The notes beneath the pieces were generated by a model. It had not been told where the DNA came from. It saw only the letters and a list, made by a program, of their open reading frames with translations, and ran no database searches. The translations under genes and the position numbers were made by a program. 64,000 nucleotides of DNA from Adlercreutzia mucosicola DSM 19490 (GTDB lineage Bacteria; Actinomycetota; Coriobacteriia; Coriobacteriales; Eggerthellaceae): the NCBI RefSeq assembly GCF_000422625.1, contig NZ_AUGK01000010.1, forward strand, positions 1-64,000. Reading direction: 5' to 3'. This document shows positions 52,139 to 59,342 of the stretch, piece after piece. Every line of letters begins with the position of its first letter. The stretch's first letter is position 1.

Positions 52139-53076
52139 CGAGTGCTGCGGCCCTGGGGGTTTTGGCGGGTGGCATCTGCTATGACCGGCGCGAGCGTCAG
52201 CGCCGCCGCCAGAGGGCCCTGGCTCCGGGTGAGTCGACGGTCTCATGGGCGTCGTGGCGTTTGCGCAAGGGCGTGAAGTGTCTGATGCCGGCGGCGCGTC
52301 GGCTGTTGCGCTGGTCGCCCGTAGAGCGCTATGGGCGCGCCCTGGTATTCGTGGCCGAGTCGCGCGGGGTGGCAGCTTCGGCAGACGCGTTGCTGTCCTG
52401 TCTGATTGCTGCCTGCGCGCTGTGCGTGGCTGCCGGTTGGATCGCGGCCGCCTCGCCGGTATTCGGGATCGCGGCATCGGGTTGCCTGATCGTAGGTTTG
52501 GGCGGCTCCGGCAAGGGCGAGGCCCAGCGGCGCACTGGCGCGATGCGCGATGAGATTCCCGATGCTCTGCGGTCGTTGGGCGTGTGCTTCCGTGCCGGTC
52601 TGTCGCTGATGCAGACGCTGCGCCAGACGGGCAGCGAGCTGAAGGGGCCGTTGGGCGAGGTATTTCTCTCCGCAGCGCGCATCCTGGAAACGGGTGGCAC
52701 GGCAACCGAGGCGCTGGCGCTGTTCAAACGGCGCGCCGACACGCCCGAGCTCGCCTTCGTCGCCGTGGCGCTCGATGTGCAACATACCAGCGGCGGCAGT
52801 TTGGCCCATGTCCTCGATGCCGCGCGGGAATCGGTGGAGGGGGAGATCGAGCTCGCCCAGGCGCTCAAAGTGCAGACGGCCCAGGCCCAGCTCTCGGCGC
52901 GCATCGTGACGTTCATGCCCTTTGTGCTCGTGGCGCTGTTCTCGCTTGTGAGCCCTGGCTTTCTGATGCCCTTCTTTGCGAGCTTCGCCGGTTTGGCGCT
53001 GTTGGCGGTGGCCCTGGTAATGCAGGCGGCCGGCGTGATGCTGGTGCATCGGATGCTCGACGTGGGAGTGGGGTGA
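52102..53076 (+). CDS. tadB: TadB-like inner-membrane platform protein
   Basis: This 324-aa protein has an N-terminal helix, a pair of central membrane segments (about 93-135) and a T2SSF domain (DEIPDALRSLGVCFRAGLSL, then MQTLRQTG and TPELAFVAVALDVQHTSGG), followed by two C-terminal membrane helices. ATG 52102 follows AAGGAGGTGAGG. The gene overlaps tadA by 37 bp, indicating translational coupling. Confidence 0.87.
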   Translation: MGAILGYAAVGLASAAALGVLAGGICYDRRERQRRRQRALAPGESTVSWASWRLRKGVKCLMPAARRLLRWSPVERYGRALVFVAESRGVAASADALLSCLIAACALCVAAGWIAAASPVFGIAASGCLIVGLGGSGKGEAQRRTGAMRDEIPDALRSLGVCFRAGLSLMQTLRQTGSELKGPLGEVFLSAARILETGGTATEALALFKRRADTPELAFVAVALDVQHTSGGSLAHVLDAARESVEGEIELAQALKVQTAQAQLSARIVTFMPFVLVALFSLVSPGFLMPFFASFAGLALLAVALVMQAAGVMLVHRMLDVGVG

Positions 53077-53081
53077 GGGTG

Positions 53082-54041
53082 ATGGAGATGTGGCTGCAGC
53101 CGGTGCTGCTTGGAGGTGCGATGGCGGGCGCGGCCGGCTTCGGCGCGGCTCTGGGCACGCTGTGGCGCGCCGCGCGTCAGCGAGCGCACTATCGAGCGTC
53201 TTTGCGGTCGCAGCGAGAGGAAGGCGCGCCCTGGCTGCTGGGGGCTGCGGTGTCTGAGGGCGGTGCGGGCTCGGTCGATGGCAGGGTGATCGCCTTCGCG
53301 ACAACAGTGGACCAGCGCGTCGCCAGTCCGCGGTTTCTTGCGCTCGCTCCACAGGCGCTGCGCGCGCGGCCGTGGATGGAGGGTCCGGTGGCTCGCGCGG
53401 GGCTGGAAGGACAGCTGGGGTCCGCGGGTTTCTGGGAGACTCGCGTGCGGTTGGGGCTTGCCGGCGCGCTCGGAGGCGGTGCGGTGGGATTGCTCGTCTC
53501 GGGAGAGCTGGGGCTGATCATGGCCCTCGGCGGCCTTGCCCTGGGATGGCGCGCGCTGCCCCGGGCCATTCGCCAGCGCGAACGACACCGCGCCGAGGCT
53601 ATGGAACGCGACCTTTCGGAAATGCTCGACGTGGTTGCCCTCGGCATGCGTAGCGGCTTGTCCTTCGATCGGAGTCTGCAGCTGTATACCGAGCATTTCC
53701 AAACGCTGCTGGCCGCGTCGTTTCGCTCGGCGTTTCGGCAATGGGCGTGCGGACTCGCTTCGCGGGAAGAGGCGTTACGGGCCACGGCGGCCTCCTACGA
53801 TTCGTCGCTGCTCGGTCGTGTCGTGGAGAACATCGTGCGCTCGCTGCGCTTCGGTTCCACGTTGGCGGACAACTTGGAGGATGCCGCACGCGAGGCGCGG
53901 GCTGCCTATCGGGCGCGCAAACAGGAGCAGGTGGCCAAGGCGCCCGTGAAGATGATGATCCCCACGGGTGTGCTCATCTTGCCCGCCATGCTGATGTTGG
54001 TACTGGGTCCGGTGCTTCTCGAGTTAGCGGGAGGTTTCTGA
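53082..54041 (+). CDS. tadC: TadC-like inner-membrane platform protein
   Basis: This 319-aa second T2SSF protein partners TadB in the pilus base: DLSEMLDVVALGMRSGLSFD, then RSLQLY, and the C-terminal AKAPVKMMIPTGVLILPAML. Membrane segments are at about residues 8-28, 128-160 and 295-315. ATG 53082 or ATG 53088 is the start; the former lies five bases after the tadB stop, the latter is better spaced from GAGGG. Confidence 0.85.
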   Translation: MEMWLQPVLLGGAMAGAAGFGAALGTLWRAARQRAHYRASLRSQREEGAPWLLGAAVSEGGAGSVDGRVIAFATTVDQRVASPRFLALAPQALRARPWMEGPVARAGLEGQLGSAGFWETRVRLGLAGALGGGAVGLLVSGELGLIMALGGLALGWRALPRAIRQRERHRAEAMERDLSEMLDVVALGMRSGLSFDRSLQLYTEHFQTLLAASFRSAFRQWACGLASREEALRATAASYDSSLLGRVVENIVRSLRFGSTLADNLEDAAREARAAYRARKQEQVAKAPVKMMIPTGVLILPAMLMLVLGPVLLELAGGF

Positions 54042-54071
54042 TGGAAGGAACGAAGAGAGAGGAAGAAAGCT

Positions 54072-54314
54072 ATGAACGTGTACACGGCAACGAAAGGCCT
54101 GGTCAACCGTGGCCGAAAGGGCGTCTTGCGCCGCATCCAGGGTGGGTGGGCGCGGCTGTCCGCGAAGCTGTCCTGCGCCCGCGGTCAGGGTACCACCGAG
54201 TACGCCATTTTGGTCGGCGTGCTCGTGGTGATCGCCATCATCGCGATTACCTTGTTCCGTCCCAAGCTGCAAGAACTGTGGGACGCCATCGCCGCCGGCA
54301 TCAACGGCTTATAG
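54072..54314 (+). CDS. flp: Flp-type prepilin
   Basis: This 80-aa protein has a long basic leader of about 38 residues and then QGTTEYAILVGVLVVIAIIA, the Flp pilin core with Glu and Tyr at positions +4 and +5 after a Gly cleavage site. The hydrophobic helix would be the pilus shaft. A prepilin peptidase must cut it, but none is encoded in this window. ATG 54072 follows GAGAGAGGAAG. Confidence 0.85.
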   Translation: MNVYTATKGLVNRGRKGVLRRIQGGWARLSAKLSCARGQGTTEYAILVGVLVVIAIIAITLFRPKLQELWDAIAAGINGL

Positions 54315-54502
54315 GCGATGAGGTCGGCCAGGGAACGGTCGAATACGCTGTGGTTACGGCCGCGTTCGTATGCGTGGTGGTGGCGGGAGCGGCACTGTGG
54401 CGGGCATTGTCGTCGGGGCTGTTCGTTGAGCACGCCCTGATGGCGGCTTCCCATCACTTGCAGGGTGCCGCGGGGTGGATCGCCGATGTGTTCAGTTATT
54501 AG
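54278..54502 (+). CDS. Second Flp-like prepilin (start uncertain)
   Basis: In a different frame from flp and directly after it, the sequence reads GDEVGQGTVEYAVVTAAFVC, again a Gly-cleavage, Glu-Tyr and hydrophobic-helix pilin pattern, ending at 54502. No ATG is in frame near the start; GTG 54278 inside the flp 3' end would give 74 aa with a basic leader, but its ribosome-binding site is weak. It may depend on coupling to flp translation. It could be a minor pilin. Confidence 0.6.
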   Translation: MGRHRRRHQRLIGDEVGQGTVEYAVVTAAFVCVVVAGAALWRALSSGLFVEHALMAASHHLQGAAGWIADVFSY

Positions 54503-54515
54503 GAAGGAGGATTCC

Positions 54516-55034
54516 ATGAGATGGCGGCGCACAAAGCAAAGACACGACGAATCGGGCCAGGCAACGGTGGAGGCTGCTTTTGCGCTGCCGGTGCTGCTCT
54601 TGTTGGTGTTGCTGCTCGTGCAGCCGGGCATCGTGCTGTACGACCGTCTCGTTATGGCCAGCGCTGCTGCGGAGGGCTGCCGCTTGCTCGCCACCGGCGA
54701 GGGCGATGAGGAGGCGTGCCGAGCCTTCGTGAAGCGGCGGTTGGGCGCGGTGCCCCAGCAGGACAACTTCCATGTGCACAGTATGGGCTGCACCTGGGAA
54801 GTGCGCTGCGAAGGCGGGGGCGCGGCAGATAGGTCGCGCGTGGTGGTGCGTACCGAGGTGCAGCCGCTTCCCCTGCTGGGTGCGGGGGCGACGCTATTGG
54901 GTCTGGTGAACGAGCGCGGCAATATCGAGGTGGAGGTTGAGGCCGAGACTCCCACGCGGTCGGCGTGGGCTCAGCAGTCGCTCGGCGGGACGAGTCCGAA
55001 CGAGAAGGTGGGTGAATGGTGCGATGAGGGCTGA
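54516..55034 (+). CDS. TadE-like pseudopilin
   Basis: This 172-aa protein opens with a basic stretch and SGQATVEAAFALPVLLLLVL, the TadE signature (Gly, Glu at +5, long hydrophobic helix), followed by a globular domain with Cys residues at about 64, 76, 95 and 101 that could form disulfides outside the membrane. ATG 54516 follows AGGAAGGAGG. Its 3' end overlaps the next gene by 11 bp. Confidence 0.82.
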   Translation: MRWRRTKQRHDESGQATVEAAFALPVLLLLVLLLVQPGIVLYDRLVMASAAAEGCRLLATGEGDEEACRAFVKRRLGAVPQQDNFHVHSMGCTWEVRCEGGGAADRSRVVVRTEVQPLPLLGAGATLLGLVNERGNIEVEVEAETPTRSAWAQQSLGGTSPNEKVGEWCDEG

Positions 55035-57135
55035 GCGGATGCTTCGCGACGAAGAGGGCTTTACAACAGCCGGTATGGCCATTGCGCTTCTGGTCTCGCT
55101 GTCGCTGCTGTTCTCGGCAGCCCAGGTGTACCGGGTCAACCGTCTGGCCGCCGATGTGCAGGATGTGGCCGACGCGACCGCCCTGGCGGCCCAAGCCCAG
55201 GTGGCGGAGTTCATGGTGGCGGTGCGGGTGACCGACGGGGTGGTGCTCTCGATGACTCTGCTCGGCATTACAGCGTACGGTTTGGGCGTGGTGGCGCTTT
55301 GCGTGCCTCCCGTTGCCGAGATCGGCGGCCAGCTGGTATCGGCGGGGCAGAAGGTCCTGGACGCGCGCGACGCCTTCGCCCAGCGCGCCGCCGCACTGCT
55401 CGACGAGCTTCAGAAGGCTCTGCCGTTTTTGGCTGCGGCGAGCGCCGCTTCCGTGGCACGGGCCAACGAGGACGGAGGTGGCGAGGGCTACCACGGGGTG
55501 GCGTTGCTATTGCCCTCCCAAGGCGAGGCCATCACGGTGGGCGCGAGCGATGCCGAGACCGATCTCAAGCAGGCGGTAGAGGCACAGCAAGACGAGTTGG
55601 CCGAGGCGGCGGCGCGTGCCGAAGAGGCGGCTCGCGCAGCGAATGATGCCAAGGAGCGCGGCTTTCGTCGCGACTGCGGCGACGCGCCAGCCTACTGCAT
55701 GTACGAGCGGGCCGATCATCTGGCATCTCTGGGGGCGGCCGAGAACCCGCGGTACGCATCGGTGGATACCTGGTCGTTCTCGGTGGCGTTGGAGCGGGCG
55801 CGTGCCTATTACGCCAAACGTCTGCTGGGCGAGCGTCCCGAGAACGCCACTGTGGAGGAGAAGGCGCGCTCGGCGCTGCGGCGGAATTTTTACCGCTATG
55901 CCGTCGGCGCGCTGCGCGAGGCCTGCGCCCAGCCGCCCGATGAAAACGGTGCCGTGTCGTTTCCCCTGCTGCCGCGCAATGCCGACCAGATGCGGGGGAC
56001 GACATTGTATACCGATCCGGCCTATCCCGTGGACACCGAGGGCGAGGCGCCGACCATGCACGCTTGGGAGGGTTGCCCCGGCTTGGGTCTGACGGATTAC
56101 TACGGCTCGGCCCAAACGCTCGACCAGGGCGTCTTCTCCGAGTGCCCCGAATGCCACTTCACCGTGGCTGCGCTGGGCAGCGTGGCGGCAGCGTCGACAT
56201 CCATTGAGAACGGGTTTGAGTACCACTACGCCGCCGTGGCCCAGGCCGCCGATGACTATCGGCGCGCCATGGAGGATGCGCAGCCGTTGAGTGCCCTGGC
56301 GAAGACCAAGGCCCAGGGGCTGCTCGATAAGATGGTCGCTGCCTTGCAGGATGCAGGATCGATGCGCATCCAGGCGCGGCCGCCGGGGGCGGATGGGTGC
56401 ATTGCCCTGGTTGTCTCGTCAGGCTCAGCGACGGGGGACCTTTTTGAGAGCGCGTTTGTGAGCACACCGAGCACGCTGGGCACGCGCGCGGCCATCGGCG
56501 CAGCCACGCTCGTAGCCGATGAGACTGAGGAAGCGTCAGTTGTCGGCGACGTGCTCGACGGCTTCGGGGCCGACGGATCAGCGGCCGTAGGGGCGGGGCG
56601 TATCGTGCTTGATTGCTGGGCGGGGATGCTGCGTGTCTACGGTTCGGGGCAGGATGGCCTGGCGAGTGCCGTTGAGACGGCATTGGGCAGTCTGCCTTTG
56701 GCGGGCTCCGCCGGCCTGGGAACGTGGGCGGCCGACGCTCTGCGGGCGGGTCTGTCCGCTGTGGGGTTGCAGCCAGCTGAGACGGCACCGCTCAAGCCCG
56801 TACTGGTGAACTCGGCGGCGGTTGCCCGGGCCGATGGGTCGGCGTGGTCGGTGCGCTATCTATCGTTGCGCGATCAGGCCCTGGCCGCCTCGCTTACCTC
56901 GGCGGACGTGTTTGCCTCGCTGGCCGATCGCATCCAACGCGATGCCTATGACCGTTTGGCGGCCCTGGAGATCGAAATTGCCGTTATCGAGCTGCCTGTG
57001 GTCGGCCTCTCTCTTCCGCTGACCCTGACATTGCCGCCTGCGGTGGTCCAGGGCGCCCAGGGGTTGGTGGAGCGCGCGGTCGATGCGGTGCGCTCGGCAT
57101 CGGGCTGGCTCGGCCGTGAGCCGGCCTGGGAGTAG
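55024..57135 (+). CDS. Large TadG-like pilus-associated protein
   Basis: This 703-aa protein has an N-terminal DEEGFTTAGMAIALLVSLSL helix followed by the tad-like pattern VYRVNRLAADVQDVADATAL (Tad domain start), then a large extracytoplasmic region. An Ala/Glu-rich coiled-coil-like stretch lies at about 185-220 and Cys pairs at about 219-225 and 370-380. A C-terminal amphipathic region closes it. The length is unusual for TadG and resembles the large Tad-domain proteins of actinobacteria. ATG 55024 overlaps the TadE-like gene. Confidence 0.75.
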   Translation: MRAERMLRDEEGFTTAGMAIALLVSLSLLFSAAQVYRVNRLAADVQDVADATALAAQAQVAEFMVAVRVTDGVVLSMTLLGITAYGLGVVALCVPPVAEIGGQLVSAGQKVLDARDAFAQRAAALLDELQKALPFLAAASAASVARANEDGGGEGYHGVALLLPSQGEAITVGASDAETDLKQAVEAQQDELAEAAARAEEAARAANDAKERGFRRDCGDAPAYCMYERADHLASLGAAENPRYASVDTWSFSVALERARAYYAKRLLGERPENATVEEKARSALRRNFYRYAVGALREACAQPPDENGAVSFPLLPRNADQMRGTTLYTDPAYPVDTEGEAPTMHAWEGCPGLGLTDYYGSAQTLDQGVFSECPECHFTVAALGSVAAASTSIENGFEYHYAAVAQAADDYRRAMEDAQPLSALAKTKAQGLLDKMVAALQDAGSMRIQARPPGADGCIALVVSSGSATGDLFESAFVSTPSTLGTRAAIGAATLVADETEEASVVGDVLDGFGADGSAAVGAGRIVLDCWAGMLRVYGSGQDGLASAVETALGSLPLAGSAGLGTWAADALRAGLSAVGLQPAETAPLKPVLVNSAAVARADGSAWSVRYLSLRDQALAASLTSADVFASLADRIQRDAYDRLAALEIEIAVIELPVVGLSLPLTLTLPPAVVQGAQGLVERAVDAVRSASGWLGREPAWE

Positions 57136-57146
57136 GGGGGGGTGCC

Positions 57147-57581
57147 ATGAAGCTGCGGGGGAGACAGGGAGAGCGGGGGCAGGCGACCGTCGAGTTGGCG
57201 GTGGTGCTGCCTGTGGCCCTCGTCGTCGCGGTCATCGCGGTGAACGCTCTTGCGTTCTTCGGTACCTGCGCGTCCTTCGACCGCGTGGCGCGCCAGACTG
57301 TGTGTGCTTTGGCGACAGCGCCGGCCTCCGGTGACGACACGGCTTCGCTCGCGCTGGCGGTGGAGCAGGCGCTCACCCGACAGGTGGGAGAGCAGGGGGA
57401 AGTGCAGGTGCGTGCCGAGGGGTTCGCATCGGGTTTGACACGGTTCACGGCTCGTATCGAGTACGCGCCGACTCTGTTCGGGCTCGGGATGCGCAGCGAG
57501 ATCTTCGGCGTGGCGCTTCCGCCGCTCGTGCACGAGGTTGATCTGGTGGTAGATGCCTACAAGCCGGGCATCATGTTCTAG
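57147..57581 (+). CDS. Second TadE-like pseudopilin
   Basis: This 144-aa protein starts MKLRGRQGERGQATVELAVV, again a basic leader, Gly cleavage site and Glu at +5, with a hydrophobic helix (about 17-38) and a small beta-rich domain. ATG 57147 follows a G-rich site 12 bp after the previous stop. It would be a minor pilin or TadF-like subunit. Confidence 0.82.
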   Translation: MKLRGRQGERGQATVELAVVLPVALVVAVIAVNALAFFGTCASFDRVARQTVCALATAPASGDDTASLALAVEQALTRQVGEQGEVQVRAEGFASGLTRFTARIEYAPTLFGLGMRSEIFGVALPPLVHEVDLVVDAYKPGIMF

Positions 57582-57590
57582 AGGGAGGAT

Positions 57591-58124
57591 ATGGTGGATA
57601 AGCAGCGACGGCGGCTGGTGCGCGCGTTGGGCGTACTTGGACTCTGTTTGGCCGTGGTGGCTGCCGAGCCGGTCTTTCGCGCTCTTTCGGGGGGCGATGC
57701 CGACGTGGCCCCGCTGTTCTCGGGGGCGGCGGTGGCTGATGCGGCTCTCGCCTCTTCGGGGGATGATGCCGCCACGGCCATTGATCGGGCGCTGGCAGGG
57801 TCGGCATTCGGTGACGGGGCGCGGCGCACGGCCTCGGAGGCTCCCCCGTGGTTTTCCGAGGAGGTGCTTTCCTTGGAAGGAGTGCGCGACCTGCGGGCCA
57901 ACGAGGATTGGTCGGTGGTGGGTTTCTCGGTCTCGGGCGATTTGGACGACGCGCTCGATCAGATTCGAGACCAATGCGAGGAGCGCGGTTGGACGCTCGT
58001 GGAAAGTGGGGCCGTGGGATCTTTCACGGCCGTTAAGGAAGGGGGTCGTGTCCCGTGGCTCTTGTTCAGTTGCATAGCGGTAGGAGAGGAGACCTGCGTC
58101 GTCCTGCAGGTTCCTGCCGCGTGA
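57591..58124 (+). CDS. Secreted or anchored pilus-locus protein of unknown function
   Basis: This 177-aa protein has one N-terminal hydrophobic segment (about residues 9-24), an Ala/Asp-rich linker, and a C-terminal domain (about 95-175) with VVGFSVSGDLDDALDQIRDQ then CEERGW and two further Cys. No family is recognised. ATG 57591 follows GAGGGAGGAT; GTG 57594 is possible. Its stop overlaps the GTG of the next gene (GTGA), so it belongs to the pilus operon. Confidence 0.65.
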   Translation: MVDKQRRRLVRALGVLGLCLAVVAAEPVFRALSGGDADVAPLFSGAAVADAALASSGDDAATAIDRALAGSAFGDGARRTASEAPPWFSEEVLSLEGVRDLRANEDWSVVGFSVSGDLDDALDQIRDQCEERGWTLVESGAVGSFTAVKEGGRVPWLLFSCIAVGEETCVVLQVPAA

Positions 58125-58642
58125 TCGATGGTGGCCCTGCTCCTTTCGGGGGCACTTGGGTGATGGCGACCGGCGCGCTCACGCGCCTGCGCGGTTTGGC
58201 GCGCCGGCCTCCCGATCGCACGGTTTTAGTGCTGCCACGGTGCCGCGACGTGCACACCATGACCATGAGGCATCCGATTGATGTGGCCTTCGTGGGTGCG
58301 CAGGGCATGGTGCTGGAGGTGCATCGCCTCGTGTTGCCCGGAGTGCGCCTGCGCCACAGCCGTGCGGTGGCGGTGGTAGAGCGTTTTGCCCAGTCGGGCC
58401 CGTGGTTCATGCGGGGAGACGTCATTGAGGTAGACGAGAGGCGCTCCGCCTTTCGGGGCATCCCTCGCGGGAAGGCGGGTGGACCGTCGACAACGCCTCG
58501 GCCGTCGAGATCGGCGGGGTGGTTGGGATGTCCGTCCGGGATGGCATCGCCCGTTCTGTCGAGAAAGTCGGCGCCGCCAATGCTGCCCAGGCGGGTGCCG
58601 TCAAGGAAGGTGACGAGCCGAAGGAGATCGCTATGGAATTGA
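58121..58642 (+). CDS. DUF192-like protein (C-terminal frame doubtful)
   Basis: Residues about 15-105 match the DUF192 pattern: RLRGLARRPPDRTVLVLPRC, then HTMTMRHPIDVAFVGAQGMV and PWFMRGDVIEV. GTG 58121 overlaps the preceding stop (GTGA); ATG 58163 is an alternative. After GDVIEV (about 58435) this frame turns into an Arg/Pro/Ser-rich tail with atypical codons (AGA, AGG, CTA), while frame +1 there shows typical codon use and reads on into the next gene. Either the true protein ends or shifts near 58440, or the tail is real but unusual. Confidence 0.6.
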   Translation: MIDGGPAPFGGTWVMATGALTRLRGLARRPPDRTVLVLPRCRDVHTMTMRHPIDVAFVGAQGMVLEVHRLVLPGVRLRHSRAVAVVERFAQSGPWFMRGDVIEVDERRSAFRGIPRGKAGGPSTTPRPSRSAGWLGCPSGMASPVLSRKSAPPMLPRRVPSRKVTSRRRSLWN

Positions 58643-58965
58643 AACGCTGCCCCACCTGCAAGACGCTGGTGTTCGCCGACATGGATGTCTGCTACGAATG
58701 CATGTACCGCTTTGGGAGCGATCCCGAACGGGAGCGTGCTGCCCAGCAGATGCCCTCATCTTCCGAGGCGCCGCCCAACCCCGGGCGATCTGGGGAAGGC
58801 GTTCGGGAAGTGCGCGCAGTGATGCTCAGCGGCTGGAATGTCGAGTTGGAGGCCTCGAGCGCGCTTCCTCAGGGCACGCGGTTGCGCATAACGATCGAGT
58901 CAACCCCTGGAGGGGCTGGCTCGATGGAAAGCGATGACGGCGATGACGGCGATGACGGCGGCTAG
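58633..58965 (+). CDS. Zinc-ribbon protein at the end of the pilus operon
   Basis: This 110-aa protein begins MELKRCPTCKTLVFADMDVC with CPTC...CYEC, a zinc ribbon, followed by a linker, a beta-rich segment (REVRAVMLSGWNVELEASSA) and an acidic tail of Asp/Gly repeats. ATG 58633 has the strong AAGGAG. The same frame is open with normal codon use back to 58429, including GTG 58519 and ATG 58528, so a longer protein or a frameshifted fusion with the DUF192 gene is possible. The function is unknown. Confidence 0.6.
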   Translation: MELKRCPTCKTLVFADMDVCYECMYRFGSDPERERAAQQMPSSSEAPPNPGRSGEGVREVRAVMLSGWNVELEASSALPQGTRLRITIESTPGGAGSMESDDGDDGDDGG

Positions 58966-59318
58966 CGTCTCGGCTCACTCACGCATGCGGCGAACAAGCG
59001 CTGCCCCTCAGCGGCGAGTTGCTCTTGAATGCGCAGGTAGGCGTCGAGGAGCTGATTGCCCTCATCGGTGAGGGTGGAACCGTGGGCTCCGTCGCGCAAC
59101 AGCAGCTGGATGTCCAGGGAATCCTCGGTGTCCTTGATGATGCGCCATGCCTTGCTGTAGGCCATGCGCATGGCCTTGGCCGAGGCATTGAGTGAGCCGT
59201 GATCGCGCACGCCGAGGCAGAGCTTGGCGACACCAGGGCCGAAGGCCGAGGTACTCTCGGACGCGGGATTGGTAATGGTGAGGCGCACTCCTGCTGTGAG
59301 CGATTGAAGCTGACCCAT
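58962..59318 (-). CDS. ModE-like winged-helix regulator
   Basis: This 118-aa protein matches the N-terminal DNA-binding domain of ModE: VRDHGSLNASAKAMRMAYSK, then AWRIIKDTED and LLLRDGAHGSTLTDEGNQLL. It lacks the C-terminal molybdate-binding domains, so its signal is unclear. ATG 59318 is the start. It ends 4 bp over the end of the convergent zinc-ribbon gene and lies just upstream of the divergently unrelated thrC on the same strand (24-bp gap after thrC). Confidence 0.82.
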   Translation of the reverse strand: MGQLQSLTAGVRLTITNPASESTSAFGPGVAKLCLGVRDHGSLNASAKAMRMAYSKAWRIIKDTEDSLDIQLLLRDGAHGSTLTDEGNQLLDAYLRIQEQLAAEGQRLFAACVSEPRR

Positions 59319-59342
59319 GCCGTTCTCCGATCTTCTCAGACG

